Positions 9,096 to 16,523 of a DNA stretch of 37,183 nucleotides are shown piece by piece. The notes beneath the pieces were generated by a model. The model was given only the letters and a program-made list of their open reading frames with translations, searched no databases and was not told where the DNA came from. A program made the translations under genes and the position numbers. Position 1 is the first letter of the stretch. Every line of letters starts with the position of its first letter. Source of the DNA: Methylobacterium jeotgali (GTDB lineage Bacteria; Pseudomonadota; Alphaproteobacteria; Rhizobiales; Beijerinckiaceae); NCBI RefSeq assembly GCF_022179345.1, contig NZ_BPQR01000033.1, forward strand, positions 1 through 37,183. Reading direction: 5' to 3'.

Positions 9096-9515
9096 TCAGA
9101 TCCGCTCGACCACGCGGGTGAGGGAGCGGCCGAGGTCGCGTGCCTCCTCGCTCCCGTAGGCCGTCTCGAAGGCGGCCTGCGCGTCGAGCCACAGGGGCCT
9201 CGCCGCGGCGAGGCGCTCGCGGCCTGTCGGCGTGAGTTCGAGAGCACGGCTGCGTCCGTCGCGGCCGGGGCCGCTCCCCACGAGACCGTCGCGCTGAAGG
9301 GGCAGCAAGGTCCGGCTCGTGGCCGTACGGTCCATGACGAGCGCCTCGGCCAGCGCTCCGACCGTGAGCGGTCCGGCGCGGGCGAGCACCGCCAGCACCG
9401 AGTACTGACCGAGCCGCAGGCCGCTGGGCGCGAGGTGGCGGTCGTAGAGCTGCGTCGTGCGCCGCGTCGCCTCGCGGAGCACGCGGCAGTGGCAGGGACT
9501 CGGCCGATCCGTCAT
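9096..9515 (-). CDS. MarR-family transcriptional regulator
   Basis: Winged-helix repressor of 139 residues. The HTH region is TVGALAEALVMDRTATSRTL, the wing is GRDGRSRALELT, and TPTGRERLAAARPLW follows, as usual in MarR proteins. Near the N-terminus a CHC pair (Cys8, Cys10) precedes RVLREATRRTTQLYDRHL; similar Cys pairs occur in a MarR subgroup and might sense redox or metals (inference). The ATG at 9515 has AGGAGAGG just upstream. The gene is divergent from the MFS transporter and likely represses it through the palindrome at 9562-9573. Confidence 0.9.
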   Translation of the reverse strand: MTDRPSPCHCRVLREATRRTTQLYDRHLAPSGLRLGQYSVLAVLARAGPLTVGALAEALVMDRTATSRTLLPLQRDGLVGSGPGRDGRSRALELTPTGRERLAAARPLWLDAQAAFETAYGSEEARDLGRSLTRVVERI

Positions 9516-9561
9516 CCATCCTCTCCTGCGCCAGGCCCGTCTTGCGGCGGCGATCCAATAA

Positions 9562-9573
9562 GTGCATACGCAC
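9562..9573. promoter_or_regulatory. Candidate MarR operator
   Basis: GTGC-ATAC-GCAC inverted repeat in the 94-bp divergent spacer between the marR-type and MFS genes. It sits in an A/T-richer patch (9556-9578) that is unusual for this region. A MarR dimer binding here would block transcription toward the MFS gene. The assignment is inferred from position and symmetry. Confidence 0.5.
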
Positions 9574-9609
9574 ATATCAGATCGGCATCCGCTTCGAAAG
9601 GGCGCGCCC

Positions 9610-10902
9610 GTGGCCGGACACGCATCCTCGCTTCTTTCCGTATCCCTGGCGCGGCGCGGCGTGCACTACGGCTGGGCGGTGGCGGGCGCCACCTTCCTGA
9701 CCATGCTGGTCACCGCCGGCACCATCGGCGCGGCGGGCATCCTGATCCTGCCGCTCCAGCGGGAGTTCGGCTGGGACACGGCCTCGATCTCGGTCGCGCT
9801 GGCCGTCCGCCTCCTCCTGTTCGGGCTGATGGGCCCCTTCGCGGCGGCCTTCCTCAACCGCTACGGCCCGCGCCGGGTGATGCTCACGGCGATCGCCCTG
9901 ATCGCCTCGGGGCTCCTCGCCTCGCTGGCGATGACCCGCGTCTGGCACCTCGTGCTGCTCTGGGGCGTCGTGCTCGGCGCGGGCACGGGCCTCACGGCGC
10001 TGGTGCTCGGCGCGACGATCGCGACGCGCTGGTTCTCCCGCTCGCGCGGCCTCGTGGTCGGGCTGCTGACGGCGAGCTCCGCCACGGGCCAGCTCGTGGT
10101 GATGCCGCTGCTCGCGGGCCTCGTCGAGGCCCATGGCTGGCGATCGGCGATCCTCCTCCTCGTCGGGCTGTTGAGCATCGCCGGGCTCGTCGTGGCGCTC
10201 GTGATGCGCGATCGCCCGGAGGATGTCGGGCTCTCGGCCTATGGCGAGCCGCCGGGTACGCCGAGCCCGCCCCCGCCCTCGACGGACGCCATCGGCACGC
10301 TGCGGATCGCGGCGCGCTCGCGGGTGTTTTGGGTGCTGTTCGGGACGTTCTTCGTCTGCGGCGCCAGCACCAACGGGCTGATCCAGACGCATTTCGTGCC
10401 GCTCTGCGCCGATTTCGGCATGGGCCCGGTGGAGGCCACGGGCGTACTCGCAATGATGGGCGTGTTCGACTTCCTCGGCACCGTCGCCTCGGGCTGGCTC
10501 TCGGACCGCTACGACAACCGCTGGCTCCTGTTCTGGTACTATGGGCTGCGCGGGCTCTCGCTGCTGTTCTTGCCCTTTGCCGACTTCACGTTCCTCGGCC
10601 TGTCGATCTTCGCGGTCTTCTACGGGCTCGACTGGATCGCCACGGTGCCGCCGACCGTGAAGCTCGCCGCCGCCCGCTTCGGCCGCGAGCGCGCCAACCT
10701 CGTGTTCGGCTGGGTCTTCGCTGGGCATCAGCTCGGCGCGGCATCCGCCGCCTTCGGCGCCGGCATGACCCGCACGGCGCTGGAGACCTACCTGCCCGCC
10801 TTCCTCGCCGCCGGCGGCCTCTGCCTGATCGCGGCCGCGGCGATCGTCACCCTGTCGCGGCCGCAGGTCCCCGCTCCGGAGCCCGTCGCCGCCCGCGCCT
10901 GA
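9610..10902 (+). CDS. Major facilitator superfamily transporter
   Basis: Inner-membrane secondary transporter of about 430 residues with 12 predicted membrane helices. The HYGWAVAGATFL start, FGWDTASIS, loop NRYGPRRV and central SDRYDNRW motif resemble the monocarboxylate/oxalate-formate antiporter-like branch. The substrate is not evident. The GTG at 9610 is preferred because AAAGGG lies 7 nt upstream; the frame opens at GTG 9562, but that start would sit on the operator-like palindrome. Control by the divergent MarR gene is inferred. It converges with the L,D-transpeptidase-like gene, leaving 6 bp. Confidence 0.88.
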   Translation: MAGHASSLLSVSLARRGVHYGWAVAGATFLTMLVTAGTIGAAGILILPLQREFGWDTASISVALAVRLLLFGLMGPFAAAFLNRYGPRRVMLTAIALIASGLLASLAMTRVWHLVLLWGVVLGAGTGLTALVLGATIATRWFSRSRGLVVGLLTASSATGQLVVMPLLAGLVEAHGWRSAILLLVGLLSIAGLVVALVMRDRPEDVGLSAYGEPPGTPSPPPPSTDAIGTLRIAARSRVFWVLFGTFFVCGASTNGLIQTHFVPLCADFGMGPVEATGVLAMMGVFDFLGTVASGWLSDRYDNRWLLFWYYGLRGLSLLFLPFADFTFLGLSIFAVFYGLDWIATVPPTVKLAAARFGRERANLVFGWVFAGHQLGAASAAFGAGMTRTALETYLPAFLAAGGLCLIAAAAIVTLSRPQVPAPEPVAARA

Positions 10903-10908
10903 AGGGTC

Positions 10909-11484
10909 TCAGCCGACGACGAGCCGGGTGCGCGGGCCGACCCGCCGCAGCAGGCGCACGAGATCCGGCCGGCGCAGCGCCACGCAGCCCTCCGTCGGCA
11001 GGAAGCCGGGACGGGCGGCGTGCAGGAAGATCGCCGAGCCACGGCCTCTTCGGATCGGGCCGCGGTTGTAGTCGAGATCGACCACGAGGTCGTAGAGACC
11101 GTCCTCCCGCCACATCGCCTCGGCGCTGACGCCGGGCGCCGGCAGCCGCAAGGGGCGGTTGTAGCGGCGGTCGCGGACGTCGTCGCACCAGCCGTCGGCG
11201 ACCCGCGTCGGGCGTAGCGCCAGTCCCGAGGACGGGCGCGGAAGCCGGTCGGGCCGGAACACCGCGCCCCGCAGGCGAAAGCCGCCTCGGGGCGTCGCCC
11301 CGTCGCCCTCGCGCTTTCCCCGCGTCAGGCCCGAGCGTCCGAGGGCGCAGGGAATGACGAGCCGCCCGGCGATGAGCTCGCCCCGGCGGCGGTCGCCCAC
11401 CATCGCGCGGACCAGCAGGCGAGGAAGCGTGGTGCGGATCATCGCGTCGCAGGGCTCGTCGGGATCGGGGCGGTTCGCTTTCAT
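10909..11484 (-). CDS. YkuD-fold (L,D-transpeptidase-like) protein without signal peptide
   Basis: The C-terminal YkuD catalytic block IFLHAARPGFLPTEGCVAL contains the His and the Cys nucleophile (TEGC). Family members cross-link peptidoglycan through 3-3 bonds or attach proteins to it. The 191-residue protein starts MKANRPDPDEP and shows no hydrophobic export signal, which is odd for a cell-wall enzyme. Short YkuD proteins of this type recur in alphaproteobacteria by my recollection. The ATG at 11484 has no clear Shine-Dalgarno; the ATG at 11442 is an alternative. Confidence 0.8.
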   Translation of the reverse strand: MKANRPDPDEPCDAMIRTTLPRLLVRAMVGDRRRGELIAGRLVIPCALGRSGLTRGKREGDGATPRGGFRLRGAVFRPDRLPRPSSGLALRPTRVADGWCDDVRDRRYNRPLRLPAPGVSAEAMWREDGLYDLVVDLDYNRGPIRRGRGSAIFLHAARPGFLPTEGCVALRRPDLVRLLRRVGPRTRLVVG

Positions 11485-11666
11485 CAGGATTGTACGCGCC
11501 GCGCAAATATCGCAAAGGTTGCGGGCAACCTATTTCCCGGTGGAGATAGGGGACCCGAAGGGATGAAAGTCCCGTTCGGGGCGCTTCCCTTTCCGGTCCT
11601 CCGGAGCCAGGGTCGCGGCAACGGGCGCCAGACCCTTGAGACCGGTCCCGGGAGTCGAGACGGACG

Positions 11667-12353
11667 ATGTCGAAATCCCACACCATCCTGATCTGCGACG
11701 ACGATACCGTCCTGCGCGACACCCTGTCCGAGCAGCTCGCGCTCCATCCCGAGTTCGCGGTGCTGACGGAGGGCACCGCCGAGGCGGCGATCGAGCGCGT
11801 CGCCAACGAGCGCATCGACCTCCTGGTGATGGATCTCGGCCTGCCGGGCATCGACGGGCGCGAGGGCGTCGCCACCATGCGCCGCAACGGCTTCCGCGGC
11901 CCGGTCATCATGCTCACGGCCCAGGACTCCGAGGAGGACACCGTCGCGACGCTGGAGGCGGGCGCCAACGACTACGTGACGAAGCCCTTCAAGTTCGCCG
12001 TGCTGCTCGCCCGCATCCGTGCGCATCTGCGCCAGCACGAGGCCAGCGAGGACGCGGTCTTCCAGATCGGTCCCTACACCTTCCGCCCGAGCGCCAAGAT
12101 GCTCGTCGGCGAGCGCGGCTCGAAGCTGAAGCTCACCGAGAAGGAGACGGCGATCCTGCGCTTCCTCTACCGGGCGAGCCACGAGGTCGTCGGCCGCGAC
12201 ACGCTGCTCGCGGAGGTCTGGGGCTACAATGCCCAGGTCACCACCCACACCCTCGAGACGCACATCTACCGCCTGCGCCAGAAGATCGAGCCGAACCCGG
12301 CCATGGCCGCGATCCTCGTGACCGAGGGCGGCGGCTACAAGCTCATCCCCTGA
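11667..12353 (+). CDS. OmpR/PhoB-type response regulator, orphan
   Basis: Two-domain transcription factor of 228 residues. The receiver domain has the acidic pocket DDD (11-13), phospho-acceptor Asp56 (VMDLGLPG), Thr84 and Lys106 (YVTKPF). The C-terminal winged helix (about 130-228) includes LTEKETAILRFL, THTLETHIYRLRQKIE and the wing TEGGGYKL. No sensor kinase lies in the window, so its partner is unknown. A stand-alone cNMP-binding-domain gene follows after 72 bp on the same strand. The 180-bp leader contains a possible pseudoknot. Confidence 0.92.
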   Translation: MSKSHTILICDDDTVLRDTLSEQLALHPEFAVLTEGTAEAAIERVANERIDLLVMDLGLPGIDGREGVATMRRNGFRGPVIMLTAQDSEEDTVATLEAGANDYVTKPFKFAVLLARIRAHLRQHEASEDAVFQIGPYTFRPSAKMLVGERGSKLKLTEKETAILRFLYRASHEVVGRDTLLAEVWGYNAQVTTHTLETHIYRLRQKIEPNPAMAAILVTEGGGYKLIP

Positions 12354-12425
12354 TCGTGGCCCGGAGCCCGATCTGCGGGTAAGGACGGGGCCGAAGGGCG
12401 GACGGAGCAGGGAGCGGACTGCGCG

Positions 12426-12878
12426 GTGGGGCTCGACGACGACATCGCCATCCTGGCGGCCGCGCCCCTGTTCGGGTCCCTGAACCGGGACGCGCTGCGC
12501 CTGCTGTGCTTCGCCGCCGACCGGCGCAGCCTCGCGGCGGGCGAGGTCCTGTTCGAGCGCGACAGCCCCGCCGACGGCGGCTTCGTCGTGCTCTCCGGGC
12601 GTCTCTCGCTCGCGCCTCGCGGTGCGGGCGGCCCGGACGTCGAGGCGGGCCGGTCGGCTCTCATCGGGCGGCACGCGCTCCTCGTCGGCGGCCGGCGCCC
12701 GACCGCGGCCCGCGCCGCCGAGCCGTCGGAGGTGATGCGGATCACGCCGGCCCTGATGCGGCGGGTGCTCGTGGAGTTTCCCGAGGCCGCCGCGGCGATC
12801 CGCGAGACCCTGGCCGAAGACCTCGCCGAGCTGAACCGGGGTCTCGCCGCCGCCGGGACCCGCTTCGGGGCCCGTTGA
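12426..12878 (+). CDS. Stand-alone cyclic nucleotide-binding-domain protein
   Basis: A small protein of about 150 residues with a Crp-type beta-roll: APLFGSLNRDALRLL, the LAAGEVLFERDSPADGGFVV beta-strands, and a C-terminal helix. Unlike Crp/Fnr it ends without a helix-turn-helix, so it is unlikely to bind DNA itself. The phosphate-binding cassette (usually GExxxx-RxA) is poorly conserved: RSALIGRHALL, then RRPTAARA. The GTG at 12426 is the only plausible start, with GGGAG upstream. It probably shares a transcript with the response regulator and may modulate it (inference). Confidence 0.75.
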   Translation: MGLDDDIAILAAAPLFGSLNRDALRLLCFAADRRSLAAGEVLFERDSPADGGFVVLSGRLSLAPRGAGGPDVEAGRSALIGRHALLVGGRRPTAARAAEPSEVMRITPALMRRVLVEFPEAAAAIRETLAEDLAELNRGLAAAGTRFGAR

Positions 12879-12913
12879 GCGAGGCGCCGTCCCCGACATT
12901 CACAGCGGTCCCC

Positions 12914-12938
12914 AGAACTCCGCCGCGGCCTCGGCGTT
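12914..12938 (+). promoter_or_regulatory. Candidate EcfG (general stress sigma) promoter
   Basis: AGAAC, 16 nt, CGTT resembles the alphaproteobacterial EcfG promoter GGAAC-N16/17-CGTT with one mismatch in the -35. It lies 67 bp upstream of the DUF892 ferritin-like gene, a family often in stress regulons. Confidence 0.4.
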
Positions 12939-13005
12939 GGCCGGGTCCGGATGCGGGATGTTCCCCGTCCGAGCTGCCGGATCACAGGCGACGCGGGAGG
13001 GACCC

Positions 13006-13503
13006 ATGGCCAAGGACAAGACGCTTCACGATGCCTTTCACGAGATGCTCAAGGACGTCTATTACGCCGAGCGGCAGTCGGTGAAGGCCTGCAAGAAGTC
13101 CGCGAAGGCGGCCGAGCATCCCGACCTGAAGCAGGCGTTCGAGACCCACGCCGAGGAGAGCGCCCATCAGGTCGAGCGCCTCGTCCAGGTGTTCGAGCTG
13201 ATCGGCAAGAGCGCCCGGGCCAAGACCTGCGAGGCGATGCAGGGGATCACCTCCGAGATGGAGGAGGACCTCGAGGATTTCGCCGACACCCCCGCCGCCG
13301 ACGCGGTGCTCGCGGCCTGCGCCCAGGCGGTCGAGCACTACGAGATCGCCCGCTACGGCACCCTCAAGACCTGGGCGGAGAAGCTCGGCAACGCCGAGGC
13401 CGCCAAGCTCCTCGACGAGACCCTCCAGGAGGAGAAGAAGACCGACGCGCTCCTCACGAAGCTCGCCGAGCGCCTCAACGTCGAGGGCTTGGCCGCCCGT
13501 TGA
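13006..13503 (+). CDS. DUF892 ferritin-like protein (YciE/YciF family)
   Basis: A 165-residue four-helix-bundle protein of the ferritin-like DUF892 family, cytoplasmic and often stress-induced; the biochemical role is unsettled. Visible family features are LHDAFHEMLKDVYYAERQSV, HPDLKQAFETHAEES, EHYEIARYGTLKTWAEKLG and LDETLQEEKKTDALLTKLAE, whose Glu and His residues could bind iron. The ATG at 13006 has GGGAGGG immediately upstream; an upstream GTG at 12937 adds non-conserved residues. A possible EcfG promoter precedes it and a strong hairpin follows. Confidence 0.9.
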   Translation: MAKDKTLHDAFHEMLKDVYYAERQSVKACKKSAKAAEHPDLKQAFETHAEESAHQVERLVQVFELIGKSARAKTCEAMQGITSEMEEDLEDFADTPAADAVLAACAQAVEHYEIARYGTLKTWAEKLGNAEAAKLLDETLQEEKKTDALLTKLAERLNVEGLAAR

Positions 13504-13521
13504 GCGGGGCCGGCACGGGCA

Positions 13522-13561
13522 ACCGTGGAAGGGGGCCTACGGCCGCCTTCCCGGTCACGGT
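13522..13561 (+). terminator. Hairpin downstream of the DUF892 gene
   Basis: An interrupted stem pairs 13522-13526 with 13557-13561 and 13527-13532 with 13546-13551, capped by an inner ggcc-tac-ggcc stem. It lies 19 bp after the DUF892 stop. No T-run follows, so termination is plausible but unproven. Confidence 0.45.
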
Positions 13562-13656
13562 GGGGCGGTCCGGGGATCGAGGCGCGGGATTTTCGACTGA
13601 CAGGGCGGCCCCCGTTCGCTAATCACGGGCGCGATCGAACACACCGGAACGCTGCC

Positions 13657-14502
13657 ATGTCCTCTCACGCCGATCTCGCCCGCACCCTCGAGGCCGCCTG
13701 GGAGGACCGCGCCAGCATCGATACCAGCACGAAGGGGCCCGTGCGCGAGGCCGTCGAGGCCGCGCTCTCGCTCCTCGACTCCGGCGAGGCGCGCGTCGCC
13801 GAGAAGGTCGACGGCGCCTGGCAGGTCAACGAGTGGCTCAAGAAGGCGGTGCTGCTCTCCTTCCGCCTCAACGACATGGCTCCCATCGAGGGCGGCCCCG
13901 GCGGCGGCCCCTGGTGGGACAAGGTGCCGTCGAAGTTCTCCGGCTGGGGCGAGGCCGAGTTCCGCTCCGCGGGCTTCCGGGCGGTGCCGGGCTGCTTCGT
14001 GCGCCGGGGCTCCTACGTGGCGCCGGGCGCGGTGCTGATGCCCTCCTTCATCAACCTCGGGGCGCGGGTCGGCAAGGGCACCATGGTTGACACCTGGGTG
14101 ACGATCGGTTCCTGCGCCCAGGTCGGCGAGAACTGCCACATCTCGGGCGGAGCCGGCATCGCCGGCGTGCTGGAGCCGCTCCAGGCGAACCCGGTCATCA
14201 TCGAGGACAACTGCTTCATCGGCGCCCGCGCCGAGGTCGCAGAGGGCGTCATCGTCGGCGAGGGCAGCGTCCTCTCCATGGGCGTCTACATCGGCGCCTC
14301 GACCCGCATCATCGACCGCACCACCGGCGAGACCTTCTACGGCCGGGTGCCGCCCTACTCCGTGGTGGTCTCGGGCACGACGCCGGGCAAGCCGCTCCCC
14401 GACGGCACGCCGGGCCCCGGCCTCTACTGCGCGGTGATCGTGAAGCGGGTCGACGCGGGCACCCGCGCCAAGACCGGCATCAACGAGCTCCTGCGCACCT
14501 GA
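13657..14502 (+). CDS. dapD: DapD, tetrahydrodipicolinate N-succinyltransferase
   Basis: Converts tetrahydrodipicolinate and succinyl-CoA to N-succinyl-2-amino-6-oxopimelate in the lysine/meso-DAP pathway; cytoplasmic trimer. Length is 281 residues, typical. After a helical N-terminal domain comes the left-handed beta-helix with hexapeptide repeats ([60 protein letters not shown]). The block [16 protein letters not shown] is diagnostic. The ATG at 13657 is selected by the family N-terminus. A serine-less hydrolase gene starts 8 bp after it. Confidence 0.96.
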   Translation: MSSHADLARTLEAAWEDRASIDTSTKGPVREAVEAALSLLDSGEARVAEKVDGAWQVNEWLKKAVLLSFRLNDMAPIEGGPGGGPWWDKVPSKFSGWGEAEFRSAGFRAVPGCFVRRGSYVAPGAVLMPSFINLGARVGKGTMVDTWVTIGSCAQVGENCHISGGAGIAGVLEPLQANPVIIEDNCFIGARAEVAEGVIVGEGSVLSMGVYIGASTRIIDRTTGETFYGRVPPYSVVVSGTTPGKPLPDGTPGPGLYCAVIVKRVDAGTRAKTGINELLRT

Positions 14503-14510
14503 TCCGCCCG

Positions 14511-15410
14511 GTGAGCGCGGCGCCCGACACGACGACGCTGGCGCTCGCCCTCGACGGCCGGCCGCTGCCGACCCCCTGCGATCGCTACGGGCCCGAGGAC
14601 GCGCCCCCGGCGCTCCTCCTGCCGGCCCTGTCCTCGATCGCCTCGCGGGCGGAGATGGCCGGGCTCGCCCGGGCGCTGGCGCCGGACTACCGCTGCCTCG
14701 TGCCCGACTGGCCGGGCTTCGGCGACCGGGACCGGGCGCGGCTCCCGCTGTCGCCCGCCCTCATGAACGGCTTCCTCGACGCGCTGCTGGCGGCGCTGCC
14801 CGGCCCGTTCGCCCTCGGGATCGGCGCGGGACACGGGGCGACCTACCTCGCCGCGGCGGCCGGGCGCCATCCGGGCCGGTTCGCGCGCCTGGTGATGGTG
14901 GCGCCGACCTGGCGCGGGCCGCTGCCCACCGCGATGGGAGCGGAGCGGGCGCCGCTGTTCCGGCGCATCCGCCGGGCCGTCGAGGCGCCCGTCCTCGGCC
15001 ATGCCCTCTACCGGATCAACCTCAGCACCCCGGTCATCGCCCGGATGATGCGGGCCCATGTCTACGCGGACCCGGCCCGCGTCACGCCCGCGCTCGTCGC
15101 CGCCAAGCGGGGGATCGCCCGCCGGGCCGGGGGCCGGTTCGGAACGGCCGCCTTCGTCACCGGCGGCCTGGATCCCGTCGAGAGCCGGCAGGCCTTCCTC
15201 GCGCTGTTCGCCGAGCCGATCTCCGGGCCGCTGCCGCCGGTGAGCCTGCTGCGCCCGCAAGCCGCGCCTCGCCGCTCGGGCGCCGAGATGGACGCGCTCG
15301 CCGCTCATCTCGGGGGCGCCGGATCGGTGCCGGGCGCCCTGAGCCCGCACGAGGAGTATCCGGAAGCCGTCGCCGAGGCGATCCGCGCCGAGGTCGGGCG
15401 TGCGATCTGA
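14511..15410 (+). CDS. Alpha/beta-hydrolase-fold protein lacking the serine nucleophile
   Basis: About 299 residues. The fold is suggested by LLLPALSSIASRAEM, YRCLVPDWPGFGDRDR (strand 4 and the following loop) and a late PHEEYPEAVAEAI that fits the usual His position. At the nucleophile elbow, where G-x-S-x-G is expected, the sequence is GIGAGHG (103-109), with glycine in the place of serine. It may be a pseudo-enzyme or use another mechanism. The GTG at 14511 lies 8 bp after dapD, suggesting coupling. It overlaps the possible upstream extension of the phosphatase frame. No substrate can be named. Confidence 0.72.
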   Translation: MSAAPDTTTLALALDGRPLPTPCDRYGPEDAPPALLLPALSSIASRAEMAGLARALAPDYRCLVPDWPGFGDRDRARLPLSPALMNGFLDALLAALPGPFALGIGAGHGATYLAAAAGRHPGRFARLVMVAPTWRGPLPTAMGAERAPLFRRIRRAVEAPVLGHALYRINLSTPVIARMMRAHVYADPARVTPALVAAKRGIARRAGGRFGTAAFVTGGLDPVESRQAFLALFAEPISGPLPPVSLLRPQAAPRRSGAEMDALAAHLGGAGSVPGALSPHEEYPEAVAEAIRAEVGRAI

Positions 15411-15516
15411 CATCCTGCCGTCGCCCTGGGATGCCAAGGCGGAGGCTGCACGTTCACAGGCGAGACGAGGGAGCCCGCCGAGCCCGATGCCGAGTATCCT
15501 GCCGAGCCCGCGATCC

Positions 15517-16422
15517 ATGCCGAAGCGCGACGTCGCGATGGCGCGAAAGCCCCTGCCCGCGCTACGCGCCGCGCTGGCGGCCTCGCTGCTGGCCCTGCTG
15601 CCGCTTGCCGCCGGAGCGCAGGAACCGGCCAAGCCCGCCGCGGCGCCTCCGCCGGAGAAGGCCGCCCCCAGCCTCGGCCGCGACGCGCTCAACCCCGCCA
15701 AGCCCGCCGTGAAGCCCTATCTCGACGACGCCACCGCCCCGGACACCGTGGCGATCCTGCCGGCGCCGCCCCCGAGCCACTCGGCCGCCGAGACCGCCGA
15801 CCGGACGATGTTCAACGCCACCCGCGAGCGCCGGGGCAGCGTACGCTGGGAGCTTGCCACCGCAGACGTGGCGGAGGGCTCGGCGGCTGTCCTCGACAAC
15901 ATGGCCTGCGTGCTCGGCACCCGCCTCGACCCGGCCCGGGTGCCGGCGCTGATCGGGCTCCTCGACCGCGCCCGTCTCGACGTGGTCCGCGCCACCCGCG
16001 GGCCGAAGGTCCACTACCGGCGCCTGCGGCCCTTCGTCGGCAACGAGCAGCCGATCTGCGTGCAGCGCAGCCAGGCCCTCGCGGACAGCTACAGCTACCC
16101 CTCCGGCCACGCCTCCCAGGGCTGGACCTATGCGCTGATCCTCGCCTCCCTGGTGCCGCAGAAGGCCACCGCCATCCTTGCCCGCGGGCGCGCCTACGGC
16201 GAGAGCCGGGTGATCTGCGGGGTGCACTGGCTCAGCGACGTCGAGGCCGGACGCACCAACGGCTCGGCGGTCTACGCGGCGCTCCAGGGCAACGCGGCCT
16301 TCCGGGCCGATCTCGACCGCGCCCGCGCGGAGCTCGCCAAGGCCATGTCCGGCGACGCTCCGCCCCAGGACCCGAAGACCTGTGCCCGCGAAGACGCAGC
16401 CGCACGGGAACCGGCACTATAG
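15517..16422 (+). CDS. Secreted class A acid phosphatase (PAP2 superfamily)
   Basis: Periplasmic phosphomonoesterase with the complete PAP2 signature: K-x6-RP in KVHYRRLRP (about 164-172), SYPSGH (about 193-198) and SR-x5-H-x3-D in SRVICGVHWLSD (about 230-241). That order and the exported, non-membrane form match PhoN-type enzymes. An N-terminal signal with a LAASLLALLPLAAGAQ core is cut near AGA-Q. Starts at 15517 or 15538 both give a good signal peptide; Shine-Dalgarno evidence is weak. The C-terminal tail is Ala/Glu-rich. Confidence 0.87.
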   Translation: MPKRDVAMARKPLPALRAALAASLLALLPLAAGAQEPAKPAAAPPPEKAAPSLGRDALNPAKPAVKPYLDDATAPDTVAILPAPPPSHSAAETADRTMFNATRERRGSVRWELATADVAEGSAAVLDNMACVLGTRLDPARVPALIGLLDRARLDVVRATRGPKVHYRRLRPFVGNEQPICVQRSQALADSYSYPSGHASQGWTYALILASLVPQKATAILARGRAYGESRVICGVHWLSDVEAGRTNGSAVYAALQGNAAFRADLDRARAELAKAMSGDAPPQDPKTCAREDAAAREPAL

Positions 16423-16444
16423 TTTTTAACTTCTCCAACTCATT

Positions 16445-16462
16445 GCCGAAAATCGGCTTTTT
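16445..16462 (+). terminator. Short intrinsic terminator after the phosphatase gene
   Basis: GCCGA-aaa-TCGGC stem-loop followed directly by TTTTT, 23 bp after the phosphatase stop. The stem is only 5 bp; a longer alternative pairing (ccgaaaa with ttttcgg) is possible. The patch is A/T-rich for this genome. Confidence 0.6.
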
Positions 16463-16523
16463 CGGTTGAGGTCGGCGCCCGGCCTCCCTCAATCGGCTCC
16501 GGACCGTTCGTTCGGAGTCGCCG

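Noticed and set aside
5849..9121. Open frame of about 1090 codons on + across leuS
   Set aside because: It is antisense to a clear leuS and the YggS-type gene and shows Arg/Gly/Ala-rich composition without any family motif; long antisense frames are common at this GC content.
16423..16444. Iron-regulator box upstream of the TonB receptor
   Set aside because: The A/T-rich stretch has no convincing Fur, RirA or Irr symmetry; it is better explained by the terminator and promoter.
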